Shown: positions 8,700-18,200 of the stretch, piece after piece | How positions within the stretch are numbered: position 1 is the first letter of the stretch | Layout of the letters: every line of letters starts with the position of its first letter | Origin: Sphingopyxis terrae subsp. terrae NBRC 15098 | GTDB lineage: Bacteria; Pseudomonadota; Alphaproteobacteria; Sphingomonadales; Sphingomonadaceae | Assembly (NCBI RefSeq): GCF_001610975.1 | Contig: NZ_CP013342.1 | Span: 1,993,001-2,057,000 of the forward strand | Direction of reading: 5' to 3' | Length of the DNA: 64,000 nucleotides | Made by a program: the position numbers and the translations under genes | Notes under the pieces: model-generated | The model's input: only the letters and a program-made list of their open reading frames with translations | Told to the model about the DNA's origin: nothing | Database searches by the model: none

Positions 8700-9139
8700 T
8701 GCGGGCCGCCTTCGACCAGGCGCAGGCTCATCGTGCGGCGGCGGTGCGGGCGGTTAGCGTCGGCGCGGCGTTCCATCTCGACTTCGGCCGACTTGCGGCT
8801 GCGTTCATAGAGGCGCACCGCCGATTCTTCCTTCATCAGCGCGCTCTGCGCAAGCACGCCCATTTCGTCGCGGCGCGCGCTGGCGTTGACCAGCGGGGTT
8901 GCAAGATTTTCCTTCGCCATGTCGAGCCGCATGCCAAGTTCGCCGACCGTATTGAGCGCGCGGCCCGCGACGACGCCGCGGGCGACCGCGAGGTCGGCGC
9001 GCAGCGCCTCGAGGCGGCGCGACAGCTCGACGAGGCTTGCAAGCTCGCCATTGGCGCGCGCCAGATTGGCCTCCGCCATCTGATGTTCGACGGTGCGCAC
9101 GCGAATGATACGTTTGCGGCGTGCGGTGCGGGCGGTCAT
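8696..9139 (-). CDS. fliJ: Flagellar export protein FliJ
   Basis: 147 aa, predicted to be almost entirely helical and rich in Arg, Ala, Glu and Leu, consistent with the coiled-coil FliJ stalk that activates the FliI ATPase and links it to FlhA. Primary sequence conservation is weak, so the identification rests mainly on the position between fliI and fliK, the length and the helical composition. The gene overlaps both neighbours by ATGA. Confidence 0.8.
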   Translation of the reverse strand: MTARTARRKRIIRVRTVEHQMAEANLARANGELASLVELSRRLEALRADLAVARGVVAGRALNTVGELGMRLDMAKENLATPLVNASARRDEMGVLAQSALMKEESAVRLYERSRKSAEVEMERRADANRPHRRRTMSLRLVEGGPQ

Positions 9140-10467
9140 GCAGAATATCCTTCGATGAGTGACTGGCGTGCGGTCTGGAAATCGACCTGGGTGCCGGCGG
9201 GCTGGGTAACGAATGCAAGCTGGTCGGCGCGCCGCGCGATGGCGGTGTCGAGCACCGGATCGGTGCCGGCGACATAAGCGCCCATCAGCATCAGGTCGCG
9301 ATTCTCTTCATAGGCGGACCAGAGCTGGCGGAAGCGCGCGGCGGCGGCGGCGTGATCGGCATCGACCGAATCGGCCATGGTGCGCGACAGCGACCGGGCG
9401 ATGTCGATCGCGGGATAGACCCCCTGTTCGGCAAGCTGGCGCGAGAGGATGATATGCCCGTCGACGATCGCGCGCGCCGAATCGACGACCGGATCCTCGA
9501 TGTCGCCGCCATCGGCGAGTACGGTATAGAGCGCGGTGATCGACCCGCCGGTGAGGCGGTCGTTGCCGGCGCGTTCGACGAGCGAGGGGATAAGCGCGAA
9601 GGTCGAGGGCGGATAGCCCTTCATCGTCGGCGGTTCGCCCAGCGTCAGCCCTATCTCGCGCTGCGCGTGCGCGACACGCGTCAGGCTGTCGATCAGCAGC
9701 AGCACCTTCTTGCCGTCCTGACGAAAGGCTTCGGCGATCGCGGTCGCGCGCATCGCGGCGCGCAGGCGAAGCAGCGGCGGATGGTCGGCGGGAACCGCGA
9801 CCACCACCGATTTCTTGCGGACGGCGGGCGGCAGCTTGGTCTCAACGAAGTCGCTGACCTCGCGGCTGCGCTCGCCGATCAGGCCGACGACGATCACGTC
9901 GCATTCGGTGCCCGCGATCATCTGGCCCATCAGTACCGACTTGCCGACGCCCGACCCCGCGATGATCGCGACGCGCTGGCCTTCCCCGACGGTGAGCAGG
10001 CCGTTGATCGCGCGCACGCCCATGTTGAGCGGTTTGGTCACCCGGCCGCGGCGCAGCGGATTGACCTTGCGGCCGGCGAGCGGCCACTGGAACTGCGACT
10101 TGACCGGCGGGCGGCCGTCGAGCGGATTGCCCTGCGCGTCGATGATGCGGCCGAGCAGCGCCTTGCCGACGGTCACCATGCTCGACGCGCCATGCGGTTC
10201 GACCGGCGCGCCGGTGACGAGAGGCATGTTGGTGTCGAAGGGCAGCACGAGACTGCGGTGCCCGCGAAAGCCCACGACCTCGCCGTTCACATATTCGTTG
10301 TTCGCCGACTTGATGCGGACATTGCTGCCGAGCGGCTGGGGAAAGCCTGATACTTCGAGCATGATGCCTTCGTGCGCGACGAGCGTGCCGATGCGGCGCG
10401 GCGATGCGTCACTGAGGTCGACGGGGTCGAGCAACTGGCGGGCGGACATGGCGAGGCGGCGCGTCAT
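9136..10467 (-). CDS. fliI: Flagellum-specific ATPase FliI
   Basis: 443 aa from the ATG at 10467, which overlaps the fliH stop (ATGA). The longer in-frame reading upstream lies within fliH. Walker A is AGSGVGKS at residues 170-177 and Walker B is around KVLLLIDSLTRVAHAQREIG. PPSTFALIPSLVERAG and GSITALYTVL are typical of F1-beta-like export ATPases. FliI forms a hexamer at the base of the export gate and unfolds or releases substrates from chaperones. Confidence 0.97.
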   Translation of the reverse strand: MTRRLAMSARQLLDPVDLSDASPRRIGTLVAHEGIMLEVSGFPQPLGSNVRIKSANNEYVNGEVVGFRGHRSLVLPFDTNMPLVTGAPVEPHGASSMVTVGKALLGRIIDAQGNPLDGRPPVKSQFQWPLAGRKVNPLRRGRVTKPLNMGVRAINGLLTVGEGQRVAIIAGSGVGKSVLMGQMIAGTECDVIVVGLIGERSREVSDFVETKLPPAVRKKSVVVAVPADHPPLLRLRAAMRATAIAEAFRQDGKKVLLLIDSLTRVAHAQREIGLTLGEPPTMKGYPPSTFALIPSLVERAGNDRLTGGSITALYTVLADGGDIEDPVVDSARAIVDGHIILSRQLAEQGVYPAIDIARSLSRTMADSVDADHAAAAARFRQLWSAYEENRDLMLMGAYVAGTDPVLDTAIARRADQLAFVTQPAGTQVDFQTARQSLIEGYSA

Positions 10468-11060
10468 GCGGCGCCGCCCTGGCCGCCGAGTGCGGCACGC
10501 AGCTCGTCGAGGTAGACCGCGCGGCCATGTTCGATCCAGCCGGCCGAGGTTTCGACACGGACGGTGCCGCGCGCCATCGACGGATCGCTTTCGATCGGCA
10601 GCGCGATCGGCGCGTCGACGAGGAGCACTGCGTCGGCGGGATTGACCCACAGGGTGCGCGCCTTGTCAGCTTCAGCGACCAGCGCGGCGGCGGTTTCGGC
10701 CTGCGCGCGCAGCCAGTCGGCCTCGATCGGCGCCGCCTCGACGATCTGGCGGACGAGCCGCTCGACCGTTTCGGCGATCAGCTGCGCGAGTTCCTCGCTG
10801 GGTTCGTCCTGCAGCGCTTCGGCGGCGGCGACCATCGCGAGCAATTGCTGGCGTTCGACCGCAAAGGCGGCTTCGGCCAGGCGCTGGCCTTCGGCAAGCC
10901 CGCGCGAAAAGGGGTCGTCGGCTGGCTCGGCCGCCACTTCGGGGGCCGGCGCTAGCGGAGCGCTGCGCGGTTGGCCGAACTGCAGCGGGCGAAAGCCGCC
11001 GTCGCGCGCCATCGCATGCGCCAGTGCGGCGACGGTCGATTCGGACGCGAGATCAGACAT
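10464..11060 (-). CDS. fliH: Flagellar assembly protein FliH
   Basis: 198 aa. It has an N-terminal disordered region, a central helix from about residue 50, and a C-terminal domain with RGTVRVETSAGWIEHG resembling V-type ATPase subunit E/FliH. FliH regulates FliI and anchors it to the C-ring through FliN. It overlaps fliG by 8 bases and fliI by 4. FliH is poorly conserved, so operon position is part of the evidence. Confidence 0.85.
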   Translation of the reverse strand: MSDLASESTVAALAHAMARDGGFRPLQFGQPRSAPLAPAPEVAAEPADDPFSRGLAEGQRLAEAAFAVERQQLLAMVAAAEALQDEPSEELAQLIAETVERLVRQIVEAAPIEADWLRAQAETAAALVAEADKARTLWVNPADAVLLVDAPIALPIESDPSMARGTVRVETSAGWIEHGRAVYLDELRAALGGQGGAA

Positions 11061-12099
11061 AATCGTCGCCCCCGCCCGCGAGCATGATTTCGCCCGATGC
11101 TGCCATCTGGCGGACGATCTGCATGATCGACTTCTGCGCTTCGTCGACGTCGGTGCGCTTGACCATCGTCATTTCGGCCATTTCGTCGCGGATCGTTTCC
11201 GATGCGCGCTGCGACATCGTCGACAGGCACAGATCGACCATGTCGGCGTCGGTACCCTTGAGCGCGACCGCGAGGATCGCTGCATCGACCGAGCGCAGCA
11301 CGGTGCCGATGCTCTTCTTGTCGAGCTCGCGCAGATTTTCGAAGATGAACATCTCTTCCTCGATCGCCTGTGCCAGCAGCTTGTCCTGCTTCTTGAGCGC
11401 GCGGATCGTGCGTTCGGACAGCGACTTGGGCATTTTCTTCATGATCTTCGCGACGTCGCTCGGGCCGCCGATCGGCTGCTTGGCGACGCGCTGGCCGCCG
11501 ACATTGGCGGAAGCGAGCACCGATTCCAGATCCTCGATCGCGGCGGCCGGGACGGTGGTGAGCTGCGCCGCGCGCAGCACCAGATCGGCCTGCAGCACCT
11601 CGTCGAGCGTTTCGATGGCGCGCGCGGCGACGTCGGGGATCAACACCGACAGGATCAGCGCGCCGACCTGCGGATGTTCGCTGGCGAGCAGCGCGCTGAT
11701 CGCCTCGACATCCATCCAGCGCAGCATCTCGAGCGACGCGGCGCTCGACTGCGGCGCGACGGCGGCCAGGATATTGTCGGCGCGGACATTGCCTACCGCC
11801 TGATTGATGACGGTGCGGATACGCGTTTCGGCGCCGATGGCGAGCGCGCTGACGTCGCGGCTGCGCACGACGAACTGGTCGAGCGCTTGTTCGATCTGGG
11901 TTTCGCTGGCGTTGGCGGCGTCGAACATGCCCTTGGCAAGCAGGCGCACCTCATCGGGATCGAGATGCTTGAGGATGGTGGCGGCGTCGCCTTCCTCGAG
12001 CAGCATCAGCAGGATCGCGGCGGCGGCCGATCCTTCGATGGCGGGGCGCAGGCCGACCGCGGGTGCGATCTCGCCGGCGACGTCGGTGTCGTCAGCCAT
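11053..12099 (-). CDS. fliG: Flagellar motor switch protein FliG
   Basis: 348 aa, the usual length. The three FliG domains are visible: an N-terminal FliF-binding domain (AAAILLMLLEEGDAATILKHL), a middle domain with the EHPQVGALILSVLIPDVAAR motif, and a C-terminal domain with charged residues that contact the stator (MFIFENLRELDKKSIGTVLR, then MSQRASETIRDEMAEM). FliG converts stator motion into rotation. It overlaps fliF and fliH by 8 bases each. Confidence 0.96.
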   Translation of the reverse strand: MADDTDVAGEIAPAVGLRPAIEGSAAAAILLMLLEEGDAATILKHLDPDEVRLLAKGMFDAANASETQIEQALDQFVVRSRDVSALAIGAETRIRTVINQAVGNVRADNILAAVAPQSSAASLEMLRWMDVEAISALLASEHPQVGALILSVLIPDVAARAIETLDEVLQADLVLRAAQLTTVPAAAIEDLESVLASANVGGQRVAKQPIGGPSDVAKIMKKMPKSLSERTIRALKKQDKLLAQAIEEEMFIFENLRELDKKSIGTVLRSVDAAILAVALKGTDADMVDLCLSTMSQRASETIRDEMAEMTMVKRTDVDEAQKSIMQIVRQMAASGEIMLAGGGDDYV

Positions 12100-13744
12100 G
12101 GGTGCCCTCCTGCATCAGCTGGCGCACGACGAGCGCGGCACGCGCCGAGTCCTGGCGGACGAAGGCGCGGACCAGATTGGCGCGCGCTTCATAGCTTGGC
12201 GCGGCCTCGATCATCTCGAGCGTGATTGCGCTGTCGCCACGCGGCGCGTCGAGCGCGGCGCGGCTTTCGGTGGCGGTGAGCAGCGACTGTTCGATTTCGG
12301 CATCGCGTTCGGCGCGCGCGGCGGCGCGCTGTTTGGCCGACTTGATCATCGGACGGCCGATGAACAGAAAGGCGAGCAGCGCGGCGAGCACGGCGCCGAT
12401 CTGCTTGGCGAGCGGCATGAACCACGGCTGGTCATAGAAGGCGGGAGCGACATCGTCGACCTTCGCAAAGGGGCGCTGGCTGATCGCGACGACGTCGCCG
12501 CGCGTCTGATCGTATCCGACCGCGCCCTTCACCAGCCCCTCGATCTTCGCGAGGTCGGCCTGGGTCAGCGCCTTCTGGCCCTGGTTCAGCGCGACGGCGA
12601 TCGACAGGCGCCTCAGGCGGCCCTGCGGTTGGTGCGTAACCGAGATTTCGCGGCCGACCTCATAGGCGCGGGCCGAATTTTCGTTGCTCTGCGTGTCGGT
12701 GGTCGGGGCGCCGGCGGGCGTCGGCGCGGGGGCATTGTTCGTCACCGTAGTTGCCTGCGGCGGCTGGTTCGACAGCGCGCCGGGGATGCCCACGGCGGGC
12801 GGCGTGCTCTGGCCGCTGACGACCCGGCTCACCTGTTCGGTGCGCAGCGCGCGGTCGTTTTCGGGGAAGCTTTCGCGCGTCGCCTGGCTTTCCGACATGT
12901 CGACGTCGGCGTGGACCTCGACCGAATAATTGCCCGAGCCGAGCATCGGACCGAGCAGCGTTTCGAGCGCGCGGCGGAAGCGATCCTCCATCTGCATCTG
13001 GAGCTGGAAGCTCTTCATGTCGCCGCTGCTGGCGCCGTCGGAGAGCAGCGCGCCGCGCTGGTCGATCACTTGGACCTCGTCGGCGTTCATGCCGGGAACC
13101 GAGGAGGCGACGAGGAAACGGATCCCCTGAACCTGCGCGTCGCTGAGGTTGCGGCCGTTCTGCAACGTCAGCATCACCGACGCGGTTGCGGGCTTGTCGT
13201 CGCGGACGAACAGGCTGGGTTCGGCGGCAGCGATGTGGACGCGCGCGGTCTTGACCGCGTCGATCGTCTCGATCGTACGCGACAGGTCGGCTTCGCGCGC
13301 CGAGCGCAGCGTTTCGCCTTCGATCGCGCGGCTCGACCCCATCGGGAGCGAGGCGATCAGGCTGTCGCCGCTCGGCTGCGCCTTGGGCAATCCCTGCCCG
13401 GCGAGCGCGATGCGCGCCTGATACAGCTTGTCGGCATCGACGGTCAGTGCGCCGGTCGTCGGATCGATGGTGTGGCCGATCCCCTGCGACTGGAGCGCAT
13501 CGGCGACGGCGGCCTTGTCGCTGTCGTCGAGCCCCGCGAAAAGCTGCGCCTGCGGCGCCGACTGGGTCATGAAATAGGCGAGCGCGGTCAGGCCGATCGC
13601 GGTCGTCGTGGCGATCGCGGGCAGCGCGCGCTGGACGGCGGGCTGGCGGACGAACTGCTGGACCGGCGCAAAGCGGCCGCCCATCGCAGGGAGGGGCAGC
13701 CGGTTCGTATCGGCAACGGGGGCGAGGAGTTGAGCTTCGGCCAT
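12092..13744 (-). CDS. fliF: Flagellar MS-ring protein FliF
   Basis: 550 aa. There is an N-terminal transmembrane helix (about residues 40-60) and a C-terminal helix (about 440-462, QIGAVLAALLAFLFIGRPMI), separated by a large periplasmic YscJ/FliF region with the typical ALQSQGIGHTID and ARVHIAAAEPSLFVR segments. The C-terminal cytoplasmic tail that binds FliG is present. FliF forms the MS ring and is the first structure built. It follows fliE after 3 bases. Confidence 0.95.
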   Translation of the reverse strand: MAEAQLLAPVADTNRLPLPAMGGRFAPVQQFVRQPAVQRALPAIATTTAIGLTALAYFMTQSAPQAQLFAGLDDSDKAAVADALQSQGIGHTIDPTTGALTVDADKLYQARIALAGQGLPKAQPSGDSLIASLPMGSSRAIEGETLRSAREADLSRTIETIDAVKTARVHIAAAEPSLFVRDDKPATASVMLTLQNGRNLSDAQVQGIRFLVASSVPGMNADEVQVIDQRGALLSDGASSGDMKSFQLQMQMEDRFRRALETLLGPMLGSGNYSVEVHADVDMSESQATRESFPENDRALRTEQVSRVVSGQSTPPAVGIPGALSNQPPQATTVTNNAPAPTPAGAPTTDTQSNENSARAYEVGREISVTHQPQGRLRRLSIAVALNQGQKALTQADLAKIEGLVKGAVGYDQTRGDVVAISQRPFAKVDDVAPAFYDQPWFMPLAKQIGAVLAALLAFLFIGRPMIKSAKQRAAARAERDAEIEQSLLTATESRAALDAPRGDSAITLEMIEAAPSYEARANLVRAFVRQDSARAALVVRQLMQEGTHG

Positions 13745-13747
13745 GGA

Positions 13748-14089
13748 TTACACCGGCATGTTCATGATGTCGCGATAGGCGGACAGCAGCTTGTTGCGGA
13801 CCTGCAACGTGGTTTCGAAGCCGAGCGAGGCCTTCTGGCGTTCGATCATCACGCTGACGATGTCGTGCGTGTCGCCGCGTTCATAGGCTTCGCTGAGGTC
13901 GCTTGCCTTCGCCTGCTGGGTATTGACCTGCTGCAATGCGCTGGCGATCGCCGATCCGAAATCGGGTGCCGCACCGGCACCCGCGGCGCCGCCCGCAGCC
14001 GCGCCGCCGGCGGCGCGCTGCAGCGCCTGGTTCTGATTGAGAATCGAACTGCGCATTTGCAGCAGTCGGCTCTGGTCAATCGTGCTCAT
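13748..14089 (-). CDS. fliE: Flagellar hook-basal body protein FliE
   Basis: 113 aa. The C-terminal half (DIVSVMIERQKASLGFETTLQVRNKLLSAYRDIMNMPV) is the conserved FliE domain that links the MS ring/export gate to the rod. The N-terminal part has a glycine/alanine-rich low-complexity stretch (residues ~24-45). It is the first gene of the 17-gene minus-strand operon, and the sigma-54 promoter lies about 53 bases upstream of its ATG. Confidence 0.93.
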   Translation of the reverse strand: MSTIDQSRLLQMRSSILNQNQALQRAAGGAAAGGAAGAGAAPDFGSAIASALQQVNTQQAKASDLSEAYERGDTHDIVSVMIERQKASLGFETTLQVRNKLLSAYRDIMNMPV

Positions 14090-14141
14090 AAGCTTTCATC
14101 CGTCCTGGTGCGCGGCGGTTCGCCGCACGCACAAAGAGTAA

Positions 14142-14157
14142 TGCAAAGCTCGTGCCA
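14142..14157 (-). promoter_or_regulatory. Sigma-54 promoter of the fliE flagellar operon
   Basis: Reading the minus strand, TGGCACG-AGCT-TTGCA matches the sigma-54 consensus (TGGCACG-N4-TTGCW) at every defined base, with the -24 GG and -12 GC elements correctly spaced. Transcription would start near 14130, about 40 bases before the fliE ATG at 14089. It is likely activated by the NtrC-type regulator whose end lies at 1-131. Confidence 0.9.
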
Positions 14158-14203
14158 AAAATTCTTTTCGTTGAAAAACAGCTATTTGATAGAGTGATCC
14201 TAT

Positions 14204-14231
14204 CGCCGCCTGCGCTCCGCGGCGTTTTTTT
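14204..14231 (+). terminator. Terminator-like hairpin upstream of flagellin
   Basis: CGCCGC (14204-14209) pairs with GCGGCG (14219-14224) around a 9-base loop, and seven T residues follow on the plus strand (14225-14231). It sits about 105 bases before the flagellin ATG. It could be a leader attenuator, a structure in the flagellin 5' UTR, or a stop for stray plus-strand transcripts. The flagellin promoter was not recognised, so its relation to the transcript start is unknown. Confidence 0.55.
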
Positions 14232-14335
14232 GACGCGCCGGCTTAATCCGCCGCCGCCGCCGCCGTTACAGCTTTCGTGACCGCTCGCTGAGCCCTCACA
14301 CCACGGGAATGGCCAAGGGGCCGGAAAGGAACATT

Positions 14336-15154
14336 ATGACTGTCATCAACACCAATGTGAGCGCGCTTCGCGCCCAGAACAGCTCGCGTGTTGCCAATCG
14401 CATGCAGTCGCAGGCTATGGAACGTCTGTCGAGCGGCAAGCGCATCAACAGCGCCAAGGACGACGCCGCCGGCCTCGCCGTCGCAACTCGCATGCAGGCT
14501 GCCTCGCGCGGCTTCACCCAAGCGATCCGCAATGCCAACGACGGCATTTCGCTGGCGCAGACCGCCGACAGCGCTGCGGGCAGCGTTTCGGACATCCTGG
14601 TTCGTATGCGCGACCTGGCGATGCAGGCTTCGACCGGCACTCTCAGCGATGCCGACCGCGGTCTGGTGCAGAAGGAAGTTACCGCACTTATCTCGCAGAT
14701 CGGCGACATCGTCGGCCAGACGACGTTCAACGGCAACAAACTGCTCGACGGCAGCGTCACCGCAGGCTTCGATATCCAGACTGGCATCAACACCGGTGAA
14801 AACGTGAACATCACGATCGGCAAGCTTGATGCGACGACGCTGGGCGTCAACGCGCTTTCGGTTGCCACGGCTTCCGGCGCGACCGGTGCACTGGCGACGC
14901 TCGACACCGCGATCACCACGGTCGCCGGCGAACGCGCCAACCTCGGTGCGCAGCAGAACCGTCTTGAAGCGGCTGTCGATAATTTGACGTCGCGTGTCAC
15001 CAATCTGGACGAATCGCGCTCGCGGATCGAAGATGCCGACTTCTCGGCTGAATCGACGAAGCTGGCGGCGGCGCAGATCCTGTCGCAGGCTTCGACCGCG
15101 ATGCTCGCCCAGGCGAACCAGAGCGCCCAGGGTGTGATGAACCTGCTGCGCTAA
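14336..15154 (+). CDS. fliC: Flagellin
   Basis: 272 aa from the ATG at 14336 ([20 protein letters not shown]), preceded by the ribosome-binding sequence AAAGGA. A longer in-frame start at 14309 is rejected because flagellins begin at this MTVINTN sequence. The N-terminal D0/D1 helices (residues ~1-135, with [19 protein letters not shown]) and the C-terminal D0/D1 ([19 protein letters not shown], ending QGVMNLLR) flank a very short variable core. It is thus a compact flagellin typical of alphaproteobacteria, and is the main filament subunit and client of FliS. It has its own terminator. Confidence 0.96.
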   Translation: MTVINTNVSALRAQNSSRVANRMQSQAMERLSSGKRINSAKDDAAGLAVATRMQAASRGFTQAIRNANDGISLAQTADSAAGSVSDILVRMRDLAMQASTGTLSDADRGLVQKEVTALISQIGDIVGQTTFNGNKLLDGSVTAGFDIQTGINTGENVNITIGKLDATTLGVNALSVATASGATGALATLDTAITTVAGERANLGAQQNRLEAAVDNLTSRVTNLDESRSRIEDADFSAESTKLAAAQILSQASTAMLAQANQSAQGVMNLLR

Positions 15155-15214
15155 GCGCGGAACATCGCAAACATCTCAGGCTATATTTGGTTGGTCCCTT
15201 TAATAGCCTGATCG

Positions 15215-15249
15215 GATGCCCCGGCTCCCCACAGCCGGGGCATCTTTTT
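15215..15249 (+). terminator. Rho-independent terminator of flagellin
   Basis: A perfect 12-bp stem (GATGCCCCGGCT at 15215-15226 with AGCCGGGGCATC at 15233-15244), a 6-base loop and five T residues lie 60 bases after the flagellin stop. The T-run is only on the plus strand, so it serves flagellin rather than the convergent dnaE2. Confidence 0.9.
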
Positions 15250-15275
15250 GCGTACGGGGCGGAGGCCTCCCCGCT

Positions 15276-18200
15276 TCAATGAAAATCGCGTGACTTGGGC
15301 AGGATGCGGACATTGCGGGGATGGCCGTGCCGCGCGCCCGGCGCGCGGTCGCGCGGCATTTGCGGGTGCTTGACCTCGTCGGCCCGGCACAAGTCGGGAT
15401 CGAAGCCGCGATCGCTGCCCAGTGCGTCGAGCATCGCGGTGCGATCGACGATGCGGGTCGCCATCAGGTGGATGACGCCCTCCTTGCTGCGCTGCACCTC
15501 GCCTTCGGCCAGCATCAGCCGCGACGCCATGACGGCGCGGCGATAGCGTTCGAAATGGCGCGCCCATAGCAGGATGTTCACGATCCCGCCCTCATCCTCA
15601 ATGGTGATGAAGATCGCATTGCCCTTGCCCGGCCGCTGGCGGATCAGCACGACCCCCGCGGTGCAAACGATCGACCCGTTCTTTGCCCCCGCAACTTCGC
15701 CCGCGCTCAGCACGCCTTCGCGCGCGAAGGCGGGACGCAGAAAGGCCATCGGATGGCCCTTCAGCGACAGGCGCGTCGTCTGATAATCGGTCAGCACCTG
15801 TTCGACCGGAGGGATCGGCGGCAGGCGTGCATCGTCTTCGGTGCCCAGTTCGTCGGCGCCCGCCGCACCGAACAGCGGCAACACCCCCTGACGGACGCGC
15901 CGCGCGTCCCATAGCGCGGGGCGCCGATCGAGTCCCATCGACCGGCATGCATCCGCATCGGCGAGCAGGCGCAACGCCCGCGGAGGCAGGTTCGCGCGGC
16001 GCGCGAGTTCCTCGACCGACGCGAAGGGCGCGGCATTCCGCGCGTCGGCGATCAGCTTCGCCCACTCCTGGCGAAACCCGTCCACCTGCCGAAAGCCGAG
16101 CCGCAGCGCGAGGCTGCCGTCGGCGCGGGGTTCAAGGCTGCTGTCCCAATCGCTGGAATTGACGTCGACCGCGCGCACCTCGACGCCATGCTCGCGCGCA
16201 TCGCGGACAAGCTGCGCCGGCGCATAAAAACCCATCGGCTGCGAATTGAGCAAGCCGCAGGTGAAGACGGCGGGGTGGTAATGCTTGATCCATGACGAGA
16301 CATAAACAAGCCGCGCAAAGGACTGCGCATGGCTTTCGGGGAAGCCATAGCTGCCAAAACCCTCGATCTGCTTGAAACAGCGTTCGGCGAAATCCTGCGT
16401 GTAGCCGCGCCGCACCATGCCGCCGATCATTTTGTCCCGGAAATTCTCGATCGTCCCGACGTTGCGAAAGGTCGCCATCGCGCGGCGCAGGCCATTGGCC
16501 TCGTCGGGCGTGAAATCGGCGGCCACCATCGCCAGCTTCATCGCCTGTTCCTGGAACAGCGGCACGCCGAAAGTCTTGCCGAGCACGTCGTGCAGTTCGT
16601 CGGGCGGGTGCGGCGGGGCAGGCTCGGGGAATTCAACCGGCTCCTCGCCGCATCGCCGGCGCAGATAGGGGTGCACCATGTCGCCCTCGATCGGGCCCGG
16701 CCGGACGATCGCGACCTGCACGACAAGGTCATAGAATATCCTGGGTTTCAGGCGCGGCAGCATGTTGATCTGGGCGCGGCTCTCGACCTGAAAGACCCCG
16801 ATGCTGTCGCCGCGCTGGAGCATTTCATAGACGGCCTCGTCGCCGCAATCGATGTCGACCTCCAGCGTATGGTCGCCCAGCCCGTGCGCCCGCATCAGGT
16901 CGAAGCATTTGCGGATGCAGGTCAGCATGCCGAGCGCGAGGACATCGACCTTCATCAGGCCGAGTGCGTCGATATCGTCCTTGTCCCATTCGATGAAGGT
17001 GCGGTCCTCCATTGCGGCATTGTGGATCGGCACCAGTTCGTCGAGCCGCCCTTGGGTCAGCACGAAGCCGCCGACATGCTGCGACAAGTGACGCGGCGCC
17101 TTCAGCAATTCGCCGACGAAGCGGTGCAATCGCTCGATTTCGCCATTATGGGGGTCGAGCCCGGCTTCGGCCAGCCGTTCGACCGGCACCTCGTCGCCCC
17201 AGCTTCCCCAGCTCGTATCGGCGAGCCGCGCGGTCACATCCTCACTGAGGCCCAGCGCCTTGCCGACCTCGCGGATCGTGCTGCGCGGGCGATAATGGAT
17301 GACGGTCGCGGCGATCGCGGCGCGGTCGCGCGTGTAGCGGCGGTAGATATATTGGATCACTTCCTCGCGCCGCTCATGTTCGAAATCGACGTCGATGTCG
17401 GGTGGCTCGTCGCGCTCGGCCGAGACGAAGCGCGAGAAGAGCAGGTCGTGCTGCATCGGATCGACCGAGGTGACGCCGAGCAGGAAGCAGACGATCGAAT
17501 TGGCCGCCGATCCGCGCCCCTGACAGAGGATCGGGGGTTCTTGCGCGCGCGCGAAACGGACGAGATCGTGGACGGTGAGGAAATAATAGACGTAATTCCG
17601 CCGCCGGATCAGCCGTAGTTCGTTGCCTATCAGCTTGCGGACTTTCGCCGACAAGGGCGTGCCATAGCGCGCTTCGGCCGCTGTCTTCACCAGATGGTGC
17701 AGATAGTTGAAGGGCTTCCATCCCGGCGGTACCGGCTCGTGCGGATATTCATAGCGCAGTTCGTCGAGCGCGAAGCCGATGCGGTCGAGCAGCCGCGCGC
17801 TTTGCTCGACCGCTCCCGGACAGGCCGCGAACAGCCGGCGCATCTCGGCCGGCGCTTTTAGATGGCGTTCGCCATTGGCGTGGAGACGCCGGCCTGCCCT
17901 GTGCAGTGTCGTGCCCTCGCGGATACAGGTGACGATGTCGTGGAGCGGGCGCTGCGCGGGGGTTGCGTAAAGCGCATCACAGGTGGCGAGCAGCGGGACG
18001 TTCACCGCCGCCGCCAGACGGTGTAGTCGCGCCAGCCGCCGCGCGTCGGCACCTCCCCGGGGCATGGTCGCGGCGAGCCAGAGCGATTTGGGCCGTGCGT
18101 GCTTGAGCTGGCGCAGCAGGGTCTCGTCGCCCTCCGTCGCGATCAGCAACAGATCGTCGCAATAGGCGAGCAGATCTTCGAGGTGAAGGATGCAGTCGCC

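Noticed and set aside
14171-14199. TTGAAA as a -35 box for flagellin
   Set aside because: No acceptable -10 at 16-18 bases downstream, and known flagellin promoters are sigma-28 or sigma-54.
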